This document shows, one piece after another, positions 53,331 through 62,685 of a stretch of 64,000 bases of DNA. Made by a program: the position numbers and the translations under genes. Source of the stretch: Bradyrhizobium sp. WSM471 (GTDB lineage Bacteria; Pseudomonadota; Alphaproteobacteria; Rhizobiales; Xanthobacteraceae); NCBI RefSeq assembly GCF_000244915.1, contig NZ_CM001442.1, positions 5,332,001 through 5,396,000 on the forward strand, in the 5' to 3' direction. Position 1 is the first letter of the stretch; each line of letters starts with the position of its first letter. The notes beneath the pieces were generated by a model that was not told the origin of the DNA, did not search any database, and saw nothing but the letters and a program-made list of their open reading frames with translations.

Positions 53331-53918
53331 TCACGCCGCCTTCAGCCCGCGCAACACCAGCGCGAGCGTCGCATCGACGCGCGCCGAGAGATCGGCATCC
53401 TTCCATTCGTCGGCGTGGGCCGGATGGTGGAAGCGGACGGTGGCATCGAAAATGGCGCGCGCGGTGGCCTTGACGTCGTCCACCTCGAACACGCCCTGCT
53501 TCACGCCGTCGGTCAGGATCGCCGCGATCTGGTCGATCATGGTGTCCTTGTGACACTTGACGGCTGCACAGGCCTCGCGCGCCAGGGTCAGATAGGTCTC
53601 GAACATCTCGGGATCGTCGAGCACGCGCGAACGCTTGGCGGCGAACAGGGTGCGCAGCCAGCGGTCGAGTCGCGCCGGGGCCGGGCCCTGCTCTTCGGCA
53701 AGCTGGCGTAATGGCGCGTCGATGCGGTCCAGCCAGCGTTTGGCGACGGCCTCGCGCAGCGAGGCCTTGCTCGGGAAATGGCGGTAGACGCTGCCGTGGC
53801 TCACATCGAGCGCACGGGCCACGTCGACCACTGTGGCCTTGGCGAGTCCGTAACGCCGCAGCACGTCCTCGGTGACTTCGAGGATCCGCTCCGGCGTCAA
53901 GATAACGGCTTCGTTCAT
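53331..53918 (-). CDS. TetR family transcriptional regulator
   Basis: A 195-residue regulator. The HTH (residues about 10-55) includes ILEVTEDVLRRYGLAKATVVDVARALDVSHGSVYRHF spread over helix 1-3, then SKASLREAVAKRWL. The C-terminal domain (TetR_C_11-like, AEEQGPAPARLDRWLRTL) binds a ligand. Its 3' end is duplicated, in degenerate form, at 51687-51822. A 24-bp inverted repeat about 330 bp upstream is a possible operator. Confidence 0.92.
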   Translation of the reverse strand: MNEAVILTPERILEVTEDVLRRYGLAKATVVDVARALDVSHGSVYRHFPSKASLREAVAKRWLDRIDAPLRQLAEEQGPAPARLDRWLRTLFAAKRSRVLDDPEMFETYLTLAREACAAVKCHKDTMIDQIAAILTDGVKQGVFEVDDVKATARAIFDATVRFHHPAHADEWKDADLSARVDATLALVLRGLKAA

Positions 53919-54009
53919 GCCAGCACCATGTTCCCGTTGAGGGCTCAGTTACCCGGCGACGGAGCTGCTTCCGAAGCGCCCGTACCGGTCGTTTCGGAAA
54001 GCTCTCGCC

Positions 54010-54111
54010 TTAATGAGGCAGTTTTGCAGCCTGCGCCGCGATCTGGCGCGCCACCAGTAAATTGAGCCAGTGCCCAATCGTCCCGGTCAAATTGATGATT
54101 TCGGTCGTCAT
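54010..54111 (-). CDS. Very small ORF (33 residues), possible small protein upstream of tetR
   Basis: ATG 54111 has GGAG nine bases upstream. The product (TEIINLTGTIGHWLNLLVARQ, then IAAQAAKLPH) is amphipathic and helical-looking, with no low-complexity bias. It is on the same strand as, and 91 bp before, tetR. No homologue is known to me; it may be spurious. Confidence 0.35.
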   Translation of the reverse strand: MTTEIINLTGTIGHWLNLLVARQIAAQAAKLPH

Positions 54112-54249
54112 TGTCGTAAGTCTCCAATCAATTGGCGGTCCCGATTGTTCAATTGCGACCCTCAATCCCCCATTTGTTTGGGACGTCGGGCTCCCGGGAT
54201 GCCGCCAGACGCCCAATCGGAGCGTCCGAGTACGGATATACACGTCTCG

Positions 54250-54273
54250 CTGACAGATTTCAATATCTGTCAG
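54250..54273. promoter_or_regulatory. 24-bp inverted repeat in the tetR-purB intergenic region
   Basis: CTGACAGAT (54250-54258) and ATCTGTCAG (54265-54273) are perfect 9-bp arms around TTCAAT. A partial further copy, TTGACAGTTAATATCTG, follows at about 54288-54304. Symmetric sites like this are typical of TetR-family binding. It lies in the otherwise non-coding 54112-54490 stretch before purB. Confidence 0.6.
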
Positions 54274-54490
54274 TCAATGATCCGTGATTGACAGTTAATA
54301 TCTGCGGGCCTCCCCCTTGAGGCGGGCGTCCATCGCCCCGCCGCGGATGGTCCTGTCCAGCCCAATCATCCCCCGCTACGTTGCCGGCGCCGTTTGTTTC
54401 GCCCTCCCCGCTCTGCTAGATCACGGCGTAAAAAGCATTTTGGCAGGTCGCCCCCTTCTGGGTCGCCCGCCCACCTTCCTGGAGAGTCCA

Positions 54491-55798
54491 ATGATCCCCC
54501 GCTATACCCGCCCGGAAATGGCCTCGATCTGGGAGCCGCAGACCCGGTTCAAGATCTGGTTCGAGATCGAGGCGCATGCGGCGGACGCCCTTGCCGAGCT
54601 CGGCACGATTCCCAAGGAGGCCGCCAGGACGGTCTGGGCCAAGGCCAAGGACGCCACTTTCGACGTCGCCCGCATCGACGAGATCGAGCGCGAGACCAAG
54701 CACGACGTCATCGCCTTCCTCACCCATCTTGCCGAGATCGTCGGCCCCGAGGCGCGCTTCGTCCATCAGGGCATGACGTCCTCCGACGTGCTCGACACCT
54801 GCCTCAACGTCCAGCTCACCCGCGCCGCCGACCTGCTGCTCGCCGACCTCGACAAGGTGCTGGCGGCGCTGAAGAAGCGCGCCCTCGAGCACAAGATGAC
54901 GCCGACCATCGGCCGCAGTCACGGCATCCACGCAGAACCCGTGACCTTCGGCCTCAAGCTCGCTTATGCCTATGCGGAATTCTCTCGCGCCAAGGAGCGC
55001 CTGATCGCGGCGCGGAAGGAAGTCGCGACCTGCGCCATCTCCGGTGCGGTCGGCACTTTTGCCCAGATCGATCCGCGCGTCGAACAGCATGTTGCCAAGG
55101 CGATGGGTCTCGTGCCCGAGCCGATCTCGACGCAGGTCATTCCCCGCGACCGCCACGCGATGTATTTCTCGACGCTCGGCGTGATCGCGTCCTCGGTCGA
55201 GCGTTTTGCGGTGGAGATCCGCCACATGCAGCGCACCGAAGTGCTGGAAGCCGAGGAGTTCTTCTCCGAAGGGCAGAAGGGTTCGTCCGCGATGCCGCAC
55301 AAGCGCAATCCGGTGCTCTCGGAAAACCTCTCCGGCTTGTCACGCATGGTGCGCGCCTATGTGACGCCGGCGCTGGAGAACGTCGTGCTCTGGCACGAGC
55401 GCGACATCTCGCACTCCTCTGCCGAGCGCATGATGGGCCCCGACGCGACGGTGACGCTGGACTTCGCGCTGGTCCGCCTCGCCGGCCTGATCGACAAGCT
55501 GTTGGTGTACCCCGCCAACATGCAGAAGAACCTCGACCGCCTCGGCGGCCTGGTGCATTCGCAGCGCGTTCTGCTGGCGCTGACGCAGAAGGGCGCAAGC
55601 CGCGAGGACGCCTACAAGCTCGTGCAGCGCAACGCCATGCCGGTCTGGCGCGGCGAAGGCGACTTCCTCCAGCTCCTGAAGAAAGACGCTGAGGTGAAGA
55701 AGTATCTCACCGACGCCGAGATCGAGGAGCAGTTCGACCTCGGCTATCACTTCAAGCACGTCGACACGATCTTCAAGCGCGTGTTCGGCGAAAGCTGA
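54491..55798 (+). CDS. purB: Adenylosuccinate lyase
   Basis: A 435-residue protein from ATG 54491, with ribosome site [24 protein letters not shown] opens it; [30 protein letters not shown] and the signature [17 protein letters not shown] near residue 263 are those of PurB of the short alphaproteobacterial type. It acts twice in purine synthesis (SAICAR to AICAR, and adenylosuccinate to AMP). The frame is open to 54317 but the extra residues have no family match. Confidence 0.96.
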   Translation: MIPRYTRPEMASIWEPQTRFKIWFEIEAHAADALAELGTIPKEAARTVWAKAKDATFDVARIDEIERETKHDVIAFLTHLAEIVGPEARFVHQGMTSSDVLDTCLNVQLTRAADLLLADLDKVLAALKKRALEHKMTPTIGRSHGIHAEPVTFGLKLAYAYAEFSRAKERLIAARKEVATCAISGAVGTFAQIDPRVEQHVAKAMGLVPEPISTQVIPRDRHAMYFSTLGVIASSVERFAVEIRHMQRTEVLEAEEFFSEGQKGSSAMPHKRNPVLSENLSGLSRMVRAYVTPALENVVLWHERDISHSSAERMMGPDATVTLDFALVRLAGLIDKLLVYPANMQKNLDRLGGLVHSQRVLLALTQKGASREDAYKLVQRNAMPVWRGEGDFLQLLKKDAEVKKYLTDAEIEEQFDLGYHFKHVDTIFKRVFGES

Positions 55799-55810
55799 AC
55801 GTCATTCGCA

Positions 55811-55881
55811 GCCCGGGTGAGCGCAGCGACACCCGGGACTTCTCTCACAAAGATCCCGGATGTCGCTTCGCTCATCCGGGC
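55811..55881. repeat. Palindromic repeat (GCCCGGGTGAGC family)
   Basis: GCCCGGGTGAGCGCAGCGAC and its near-inverse GTCGCTTCGCTCATCCGGGC bracket a second pair, CCCGGGA/TCCCGGA. It lies between purB and the M20 gene and recalls the widespread AGCCCGGATG repeat of Bradyrhizobium genomes (general knowledge). Confidence 0.8.
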
Positions 55882-55905
55882 TACAAATCAAGGCGGACCT
55901 TCCCC

Positions 55906-57078
55906 ATGCCCATCGTCAACCGCGTTGCCGCCCTCTCCGACGAAATGGCCGCCTGGCGCCATGACTTCCACGAGAACCCGGAGCTGCAATACGACGTCCA
56001 CCGCACCGCCGGCATCGTCGCCGACCGCTTGCGCGAGTTCGGCTGCGACGAGGTGGTGACGGGCATCGGCCGCACCGGCGTCGTCGGTGTGATCCGCGGC
56101 CGCAAATCCGCCTCGGGCAAGACCATTGGCCTGCGCGCCGACATGGACGCGCTGCCGATCATGGAGACGTCGGGCGTCGCCTACGCCTCCAAGGTCCCCG
56201 GCAAGATGCACGCCTGCGGCCATGACGGCCACACCGCCATGCTGCTCGGCGCCGCCAAATATCTCGCCGAGACGCGCAATTTCGACGGCACGGCCGTGGT
56301 GATCTTCCAGCCGGCGGAAGAAGGCGGCGGCGGCGGCAAGGCGATGGTCGAGGACGGGCTGATGACGCGCTGGAACATCCAGGAGGTCTATGGCATGCAC
56401 AACATGCCGGGCCTACCAGAAGGACATTTCGCGACCACGCCCGGCGCGATGCTCGCCTCCTCCGACAACATCCAGATCACGGTCCACGGCAAGGGCGGCC
56501 ACGCCGGCGCGGGTCCGCACAAGTCCATCGACAGCGTGCTGATCGGCGCACAGATCGTCAACGCGCTGCAATCGATCGTCGCGCGCAACGTCGATCCGCT
56601 GAAATCCGCCGTCATCTCGATCACGCAATTCCACTCCGGCACGGCCTTCAACATCATCCCGGAGATCGCCGAACTCGGCGGCACCGTGCGCACACTCGAT
56701 CCTGAAGTGCGCGATCTCGTCGAGCGCCGCATCGGCGAAGTCGCCGACAGCGTAGCACGCGCCTATGGCGGCTCGGCCGAGACGAAATACACGCGGATGT
56801 ATCCGGTGACCATGAACCATGCGCGCGAGGCCGGCCTTGCCGCCGACGTCGCCCGCGACATCGTCGGTGCCGAGCGCGTCAACGACAAGTTCATTCCGAT
56901 GATGGGCGCCGAAGACTTCTCCTTCATGCTGGAAGCGCGCCCCGGCGCGATGATCCTGGTCGGCATGGGCGACGGCAACGAGTGCCACCATCCGGCCTAT
57001 GTCTTCAACGACAACATCCTGGGCCATGGCGCGTCCTATTGGGCGCGACTCGTCGAAACGCGGATGCCGGCGGGGTAG
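55906..57078 (+). CDS. M20 family aminoacylase/amidohydrolase
   Basis: A 390-residue enzyme. WRHDFHENPELQYDVHRTA, GLRADMDALPIMETSG, HACGHDGHTAMLLGAA and FQPAEEGGGGGKAM are the M20D motifs with the Zn/Mn His, Asp, Glu and Cys ligands; GAEDFSFML supplies the last ligand region near residue 330. The dimerisation domain (VHGKGGHAGAGPHKSIDS) is intact. Members hydrolyse N-acyl amino acids such as hippurate or N-acetyl compounds; the substrate is not assigned. A palindromic repeat separates it from purB. Confidence 0.93.
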   Translation: MPIVNRVAALSDEMAAWRHDFHENPELQYDVHRTAGIVADRLREFGCDEVVTGIGRTGVVGVIRGRKSASGKTIGLRADMDALPIMETSGVAYASKVPGKMHACGHDGHTAMLLGAAKYLAETRNFDGTAVVIFQPAEEGGGGGKAMVEDGLMTRWNIQEVYGMHNMPGLPEGHFATTPGAMLASSDNIQITVHGKGGHAGAGPHKSIDSVLIGAQIVNALQSIVARNVDPLKSAVISITQFHSGTAFNIIPEIAELGGTVRTLDPEVRDLVERRIGEVADSVARAYGGSAETKYTRMYPVTMNHAREAGLAADVARDIVGAERVNDKFIPMMGAEDFSFMLEARPGAMILVGMGDGNECHHPAYVFNDNILGHGASYWARLVETRMPAG

Positions 57079-57111
57079 GTCAGGCAGCGGCGGTGGGAAG
57101 GCCCGGTTTTG

Positions 57112-58953
57112 TCAGTTGCAGATCTCGCCGGTAATCTTCGTGACTCCGTTGCCTGGACCGGGCACAAGACCAAGGCGGCAACCCTTTGCGACTGGTCTGC
57201 AGCCTGCTTGGCCGCAGACGATCTGACCGGATGCTTGCGACTTCGGTGTCGCAGATTCCGCCTGTTTCCGGTCCTGATCGCTCCTCTTTGCGTCCTCGCG
57301 CGTCGCGACCGGCTTCTTCTCCAGCACCTTCTCGCATTCGTTGTCGTCACCGACGCGATAACCGGCCCGGCAGGTGATCTTCACGCATTGATCGCCGTCG
57401 GCCTTGGAGCCGAAATTGCAAATGAGCGGGCAGACCCGTCCGGGCTTCGCTTTCAGGGCGTCGAGTGCGTCGACGCTTGCAAGCTTGGCGTCGAACTGGG
57501 TGCCGGCATATTTGTTGAACAGTGTCAGCGAGCGCTGCGAGGCTGAATTCCAGTCGCCGTCCGCAGCCGAGGCAAAGCAGCCGACGCGGCGCAATTCGCT
57601 CTGCACGGATTTTGTCAGATCAGCCGCCGACAATGTGGATGCCGGCGCCGGCGCAAGAGCTGCAACTTTTTGCTCGACCTCAGGCATCTGCCGATCGGCC
57701 GTCGGCTTTGCCGCCTGCTCCGCCTTCTCGGCGGCCTGCTTGGCGGCAAGTTCGGCCTTGGCCTTCTCCGCCGCCTGCTTCTCGGCCTGTGCTTTTGCCG
57801 CGGCAGCTTCGGCCAGCTTGCGCTGGTGCTCCGCCGCGTCCGCTCTTGCTTGCTCGATCTGCTTCTGCTTCTCCGCCGCGATCCGCGCCTCTTCGGCCGC
57901 TTTGGCCGCCGCGGCCGCCTTGTCCTGCTCGGCCTTCTGAGCGCGTTCGGCAATAAGCCTTGCCTTCTGCTGCTCGGCCGCATTCGCTTTCTGCTCGGCT
58001 GACGCGCGCGTCTCTTCAGCGGCGATCTTGTTCATCTGGCCCTTAGCCAGGTTGGCATAGAAACCGTCGTGATATTGCGCCAGGAAGGCTTCCCAACCGT
58101 CGCGCGTGGCAAGCTGCAGCGCGAGCTCGTAATCCCTGCGAATAGAATCCTGCGGACTGGCCTGCGGCCCGGTCGCGGCCGGTTTGATTGCCACCAGCGG
58201 TACATCGTCGCCGCCGAGCGAGCCGTAGACATAGGGCTCCTGCTTGTAGCCGGTGCTCTTGAGCACGTCGTCGCGCACGAATCCGAACGCCTTGCGCAGG
58301 TCGAGGCCCGGCTTCGGAAGGTGCTCGACCAAAGCGACGGCGAACGGGCTGTTTCTGGAATCGCCGTCGGACGCGGTCGAACCGGCCTTCGCGGCGAACG
58401 CAATCATGGTGTTGGGGCTGGTCGGCTCGACCTTGGCAAGCCCCCTTCCGATCGCGCGCGAGGCCAGCGTCCGCTTCATGGTCTTGGAAAACGGATTGTC
58501 GCGGCAGGCATCCAGGATGATCAGGCGCAGCTGCTTGGCCGGCTCCACCGCGAACAGCGCGCGCTCCACCGGGATGGTCTCGTCGAGCACGTCGCCATCC
58601 GTCTCCAGCGTCGCGTCAACCGGAATAAGATAGTTGGTGCCTTCCAGCTCGATGCCATGGCCGGCGTAGTAAATGACCGCCATGTCGGCATCGCGCGTCC
58701 TGCCGGCAAACTCACGCAACATGCGCCGCATCTCGCTGGCACTGAGATCCAGCCTGACATCAACGGAATCAAAGCCCGCCTTCTTGAACATGCCGCCGAC
58801 CAGAGTGGCATCGTTGACGGGATTGCCGAGCTTGGGCGCGCTCTTGTAGGTGGAATTGCCAATGACAAGCGCGACCCGCCGGTCCGCATGGGCCGGTCCG
58901 CAGGCGAGGCCAATGGCCAAAATCAACAAAGCAAATATCCGAAACGGAATCAC
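57112..58953 (-). CDS. Exported caspase-like (C14) protein with coiled coil and Cys-rich C-terminus
   Basis: A 613-residue protein starting at GTG 58953 (GGGGGGA ribosome site). Signal peptide residues 1-23 (AHA-D). The caspase domain spans about 24-250, with VALVIGNSTYKSAPKL, catalytic His near 97 in YYAGHGIE and Cys near 148 in ILDACRDNPF. A long Ala/Glu/Lys coiled coil follows (about 305-420), then a peptidoglycan-binding-like stretch (GDWNSASQRSLTLFNKY) and a Cys-rich tail. Such periplasmic caspase homologues are common in Bradyrhizobium; their substrates are unknown. The catalytic dyad is complete, so it may be an active protease. Confidence 0.9.
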   Translation of the reverse strand: MIPFRIFALLILAIGLACGPAHADRRVALVIGNSTYKSAPKLGNPVNDATLVGGMFKKAGFDSVDVRLDLSASEMRRMLREFAGRTRDADMAVIYYAGHGIELEGTNYLIPVDATLETDGDVLDETIPVERALFAVEPAKQLRLIILDACRDNPFSKTMKRTLASRAIGRGLAKVEPTSPNTMIAFAAKAGSTASDGDSRNSPFAVALVEHLPKPGLDLRKAFGFVRDDVLKSTGYKQEPYVYGSLGGDDVPLVAIKPAATGPQASPQDSIRRDYELALQLATRDGWEAFLAQYHDGFYANLAKGQMNKIAAEETRASAEQKANAAEQQKARLIAERAQKAEQDKAAAAAKAAEEARIAAEKQKQIEQARADAAEHQRKLAEAAAAKAQAEKQAAEKAKAELAAKQAAEKAEQAAKPTADRQMPEVEQKVAALAPAPASTLSAADLTKSVQSELRRVGCFASAADGDWNSASQRSLTLFNKYAGTQFDAKLASVDALDALKAKPGRVCPLICNFGSKADGDQCVKITCRAGYRVGDDNECEKVLEKKPVATREDAKRSDQDRKQAESATPKSQASGQIVCGQAGCRPVAKGCRLGLVPGPGNGVTKITGEICN

Positions 58954-59120
58954 TTGCGTCCCCCCGGATGCAATTGCACGAGACTATTCGGACCATGTCT
59001 CAATTGCCAACGCTTCCTATGTGATATTCGTCACATAGGGGCTCTATCGGGCGTATGGATAATGCGGCGAAGCGTCGCCCTGCTTTCGCAGCTGACGGCC
59101 GAAGCCGTCTGTTGAGCCCG

Positions 59121-61028
59121 TTACATTTGCACCACCTCGTGGCGCATCACGAACGGTGCAAGCAGTGCGTGCACCTCGCTCGCAACCGCCTCGCGCCGAT
59201 CCGCCGGCAGGCCCGCCAGCGTCACGGTGGCGATCGAACCGTGGCTGCCGTGAGCGCCGACCCTGACCTTGCAGTCGATGCCGCGCTCGGTGAGCGGTGT
59301 CAGCACCTTGGTGAACACGCGCTGGGCTGCGTCCCAGCGCAGCTGCGGCTTGAACACCTTGCCGACGCCCGTCACCGGCATTGGATCGATCGGGATGACC
59401 TGCACCGGGACAGCCGCGCGCTCCGGCGTGCGCTCGCGCACCCACGTCTCCAGCTCGCCCGGCTCGACGGTCGCGCCCGGCTTCAGCTGCACATAGCCCA
59501 CCGGCAGCTCGCCGGCATAGGCGTCGGGCTGGCCGACCACCGCGGCAAAGCCGACGGCAGGATGCCGGAACATGATCTCCTCGATCGGCGCCGGATCGAT
59601 GTTGTGGCCGCCGCGGATCACGAGATCCTTGGCGCGGCCGGTGATCCAGAGATAGCCGTCGGCATCGAGCCGGCCAAGATCGCCGGAATTGACCCAGACT
59701 TCATCGACGAAGGCACCCTTGTTGTGCTCGTCGTTGAGATAGCCGCCGAACACGCCTGGGCCGGCCATGATGACGACGCCAATCTCGTCCGGCGCGCAGT
59801 CGCGGATCAGCTTGCCCTCGCCATCGAGCTGGACGATGCGGACGCGCGCGTAGGGCATGGGAAGGCCGACCGAACCGAGCCGGATCGGCCGCGACCGATA
59901 GGCCAGCGTGTGAACGCTCGATGTCTCGGTCATGCCGTAGACCTCGACGACCGGCAGCTTGAGCTTGTCCTGGATTGCAGACCCGACCGCGACCGGGATC
60001 GCGGAGCCGCCGCCGGCTGCATATTTCAGGCTGGAGATGTCCGCATTGCCAGGCGGCACAGCGAGCGTCGCGGCGAGTACCGTCGGGACGCTCGACAGCG
60101 CCTCCGGCTTGAAGCGCTCGACCAGCCCCCAGATGTTCTTCACGGAATTCGGATTGCGCCATCCGCTAGGCGACAGCACGACCAGCGAACCGCCGGCCGA
60201 CAGCGTCGTCAGCACCTGCGTCAGCGAGCCCCCGACGTGAAACAGCGGCATGCCGAACAGCATGTTGGCGCCCGGCTTCGACTTCAGCAGCAGATTGAGC
60301 GCCCAGGCCTGATAGACTTGGTTGGTATGGGTGTGCCGCACCAGCTTTGGCGTGCCGGTGGTGCCGCCGGTGTGGAAATAGGCGGCGACGTCGCTGCCCA
60401 AAATCTTTCGTCCGCTGATCAGGCGGTCCGAAGGCTGCTGCTTGATCAGGTCGCTGAAAGCAAAGACTCCCTTCCCCGGGTCACCGCCACCGAACACCTG
60501 TACGATCGCCTTGAGATGCTTGAGTTGCGGCCTGATCTGCTCGACTTTCTGCCAGATGTCGGTGCCCGGCATCGGCCCGAGCGCCACCAGGACTTTTGTG
60601 TTCGCCGCTTCCAGAATCTCCGCAATTTGGTGCGGCTCCAGCAGCGGGTTGACTGGATTGGCGATGCCGGCGGCCTCCGCGCCGAACAGCGTTACGAAGG
60701 CGTCGGGCACCAGCGGCAGCATGAAGCTGACGACGTCGCCCTTCTCGACGCCCAGCGCGTGAAACATGTTGGCGGCCTGCGTGACGCGCGCGATGAGGTC
60801 GCGGTATGCGACCACGACCGGCGTGTCGGCCGGATCGGCATTTTGCAGGAACTGGATTGCCGGCCCGTCGGGGTTACGGCCCGCACCCAGTCTGATGGCG
60901 TCGTAAGTGCTCTCGGCCGCGACGCGATCGACGTAGGGGACCTGCTCGAAGGCTCGAACCTCGGCGTCCGTCGCCAGGTCCGGATAGTCGCTGCCGATGA
61001 GCCGATCGAGCGCGTGGATGCCCGCCAT
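59121..61028 (-). CDS. AMP-forming acyl-CoA synthetase
   Basis: A 635-residue member of the ANL superfamily from ATG 61028 (GGGAGGA site). YFHTGGTTGTPKLVRHTH is the P-loop, VYGMTETSSVHTLAY the A5 motif, NSGDLGRLDADGYLWITGRAKDLVIRGG the A7-A8 hinge, spread over the C-terminal subdomain boundary, and VGKVFKPQLRW the A10 Lys. It activates a carboxylic acid with ATP and CoA. It resembles long-chain/benzoate-type synthetases of Bradyrhizobium annotated as acyl-CoA synthetase; the chain preference is unknown. Monocistronic. Confidence 0.93.
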   Translation of the reverse strand: MAGIHALDRLIGSDYPDLATDAEVRAFEQVPYVDRVAAESTYDAIRLGAGRNPDGPAIQFLQNADPADTPVVVAYRDLIARVTQAANMFHALGVEKGDVVSFMLPLVPDAFVTLFGAEAAGIANPVNPLLEPHQIAEILEAANTKVLVALGPMPGTDIWQKVEQIRPQLKHLKAIVQVFGGGDPGKGVFAFSDLIKQQPSDRLISGRKILGSDVAAYFHTGGTTGTPKLVRHTHTNQVYQAWALNLLLKSKPGANMLFGMPLFHVGGSLTQVLTTLSAGGSLVVLSPSGWRNPNSVKNIWGLVERFKPEALSSVPTVLAATLAVPPGNADISSLKYAAGGGSAIPVAVGSAIQDKLKLPVVEVYGMTETSSVHTLAYRSRPIRLGSVGLPMPYARVRIVQLDGEGKLIRDCAPDEIGVVIMAGPGVFGGYLNDEHNKGAFVDEVWVNSGDLGRLDADGYLWITGRAKDLVIRGGHNIDPAPIEEIMFRHPAVGFAAVVGQPDAYAGELPVGYVQLKPGATVEPGELETWVRERTPERAAVPVQVIPIDPMPVTGVGKVFKPQLRWDAAQRVFTKVLTPLTERGIDCKVRVGAHGSHGSIATVTLAGLPADRREAVASEVHALLAPFVMRHEVVQM

Positions 61029-61297
61029 GAAATTCCGTCCTCCCTCAGATGCATGTCCCCGCGCCCTGTCTTTTGACTTTGGGGTTGGCGGGGCCTCGAC
61101 CGATGGCCGGCCGAGCAGGGCCAGAATGATGGATGATTTGGCGTTCGTCCATGACCTACCGTCGGCGACAATGGGCTCTGGCAAAGGCCTTTGAACCTGC
61201 GCGCCCGATCCGGGGACCAAGAACTGGCATCGGACTCACATGCCGGCTTCCTTGCCAGCGCCGTTGCCAGCGCCCTGCCGCAAGACTTGAGGTGATC

Positions 61298-62407
61298 ATG
61301 ACTACGCCCCCGCGGGATTGCGCCACCCGGCTGTTCATCACGTTCGCCGTCACCACGGGGATCTTGACATCGGTGATCATGACATCGGTGATCGCCCTGC
61401 CCCGCGCGGCGCTCGCGGAGGATGGCCAGCTCGACAAGATGCGCGCCAAGATCTCGGCCTTCATCAGCGACCAGATGGAGAAGCTCGGCGGGTCACGCAT
61501 CGTCTACAAGGTGGACACCGATGGCCTGCGCGAGAGCGTCGTCACGGATTTGCGCGACGACGTCTACAAGAACCTGCGGGAGGGCAAGATCGCCTTCTCC
61601 GGTCTTGCGATCCGCGACGGCGGCGTCGAGTTGAAGATTGCCGACGTCAAGGGCCGCGAGCAACTCGCGCGCAAGCTCGCCTCAGCGGCGGAAGGATTGC
61701 CGTCGCATGCACTCGCCGTGACCGACGGCAGCGACGGACTCGTCAGGCTCGCGCCGACGAATGCGGCATCCGCCGCGCGGTTGCACGAACTCGTCGAAGA
61801 TGCCATCGCCATGATCGAGCAGCGTCTGAAGGAGGCCGGCGTCCAGCTCGCCAGCGTCCAGCCCGATGGCACCGACCGCATCCGAATCTTCCTGCCCGGC
61901 GTGATGGAGCCCGAGCGCGTCACCGCAGTCTTCGCCCGAAGGGTCAAGGTCGGCTTCCGCCTGATCGACCTCTCGATGCCGCCGGAGCAGGCGCAATCCG
62001 GCACGCCGCCGACAGGCACGGAAGTCCTGCCCGGCTTCAAGGACAAGAGCCTTTATCTGGTCGCCAAGGACAGCGTGCTCGACGGCGACGACATCAGCTA
62101 TGCGGGCCCGGGATTTGCGAGCGCCACGAAAGAGCCGATCGCCTCGTTCCGCTTCAACGGCCGCGGCACGCGGCGCTTTGCCCACATCACCGAGGAGAAT
62201 ATCGCAAAGCCGTTCGCCATCGTGCTCGACGGCAAGGTGATCTCCGCCCCCATAATCCGCGAGCCCATCACCGGCGGCTCTGGCCAGATCTCCGGCAATT
62301 TCACCCTGGAGGAAGCAAACAGCGTCGCCATGCTGCTGCGCGCCGGTTCGCTGCCGGGGCACCTCGGCCTGGTCGAGCAGCAGGTCGTGCCGCCCGCCAA
62401 GCCCTGA
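61298..62407 (+). CDS. SecD P1-domain-like exported protein lacking the translocon TM region
   Basis: A 369-residue protein from ATG 61298 (GAGGTG site). One N-terminal hydrophobic signal or anchor (residues 12-40). The rest is like the SecD periplasmic P1 region: IVYKVDTDGLRESVVTDLRDDV, IEQRLKEAGVQLASVQPDG, RIRIFLPGV, FAIVLDGKVISAPII and ISGNFTLEEANSVAMLLRAGSLP, where full SecD would enter TM2. Here the protein ends after LGLVEQQVVPP. It therefore cannot form the SecDF proton channel. No secF is adjacent. A 15-bp tandem duplication lies in the signal segment. Confidence 0.85.
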   Translation: MTTPPRDCATRLFITFAVTTGILTSVIMTSVIALPRAALAEDGQLDKMRAKISAFISDQMEKLGGSRIVYKVDTDGLRESVVTDLRDDVYKNLREGKIAFSGLAIRDGGVELKIADVKGREQLARKLASAAEGLPSHALAVTDGSDGLVRLAPTNAASAARLHELVEDAIAMIEQRLKEAGVQLASVQPDGTDRIRIFLPGVMEPERVTAVFARRVKVGFRLIDLSMPPEQAQSGTPPTGTEVLPGFKDKSLYLVAKDSVLDGDDISYAGPGFASATKEPIASFRFNGRGTRRFAHITEENIAKPFAIVLDGKVISAPIIREPITGGSGQISGNFTLEEANSVAMLLRAGSLPGHLGLVEQQVVPPAKP

Positions 62408-62685
62408 GGCGGGGGATCGCCCCCCGCCCACGCCTGGTCCCGCCCCGCCCCGTCGACCGCCGAGGTCCACCACGCCGAGGCTCGTAGCCGGTGGCCCCCG
62501 AATCGCGGGCGCGCCACGGTCATACGCACCGCCAAACAGGCAATTGCCGAAACGCCCGATCAGGCTAAAATTTGCCTCTTGCGGCACGGCGGCCGAAAGC
62601 TTCATTCAAGAGGTCGTCGTTCGATTTCGGCTATAGGTGTCGAGAAGACCGACCGGGACTGAAGGCCTTACGCGGGGATAGTACC

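Noticed and set aside
54394..55692. 432-codon plus-strand ORF
   Set aside because: Off-frame reading of purB, Arg/Pro/His-rich, without family features.
59055..61076. 673-codon plus-strand ORF
   Set aside because: Antisense to the acyl-CoA synthetase, which carries all ANL motifs; composition is that of a shadow frame.
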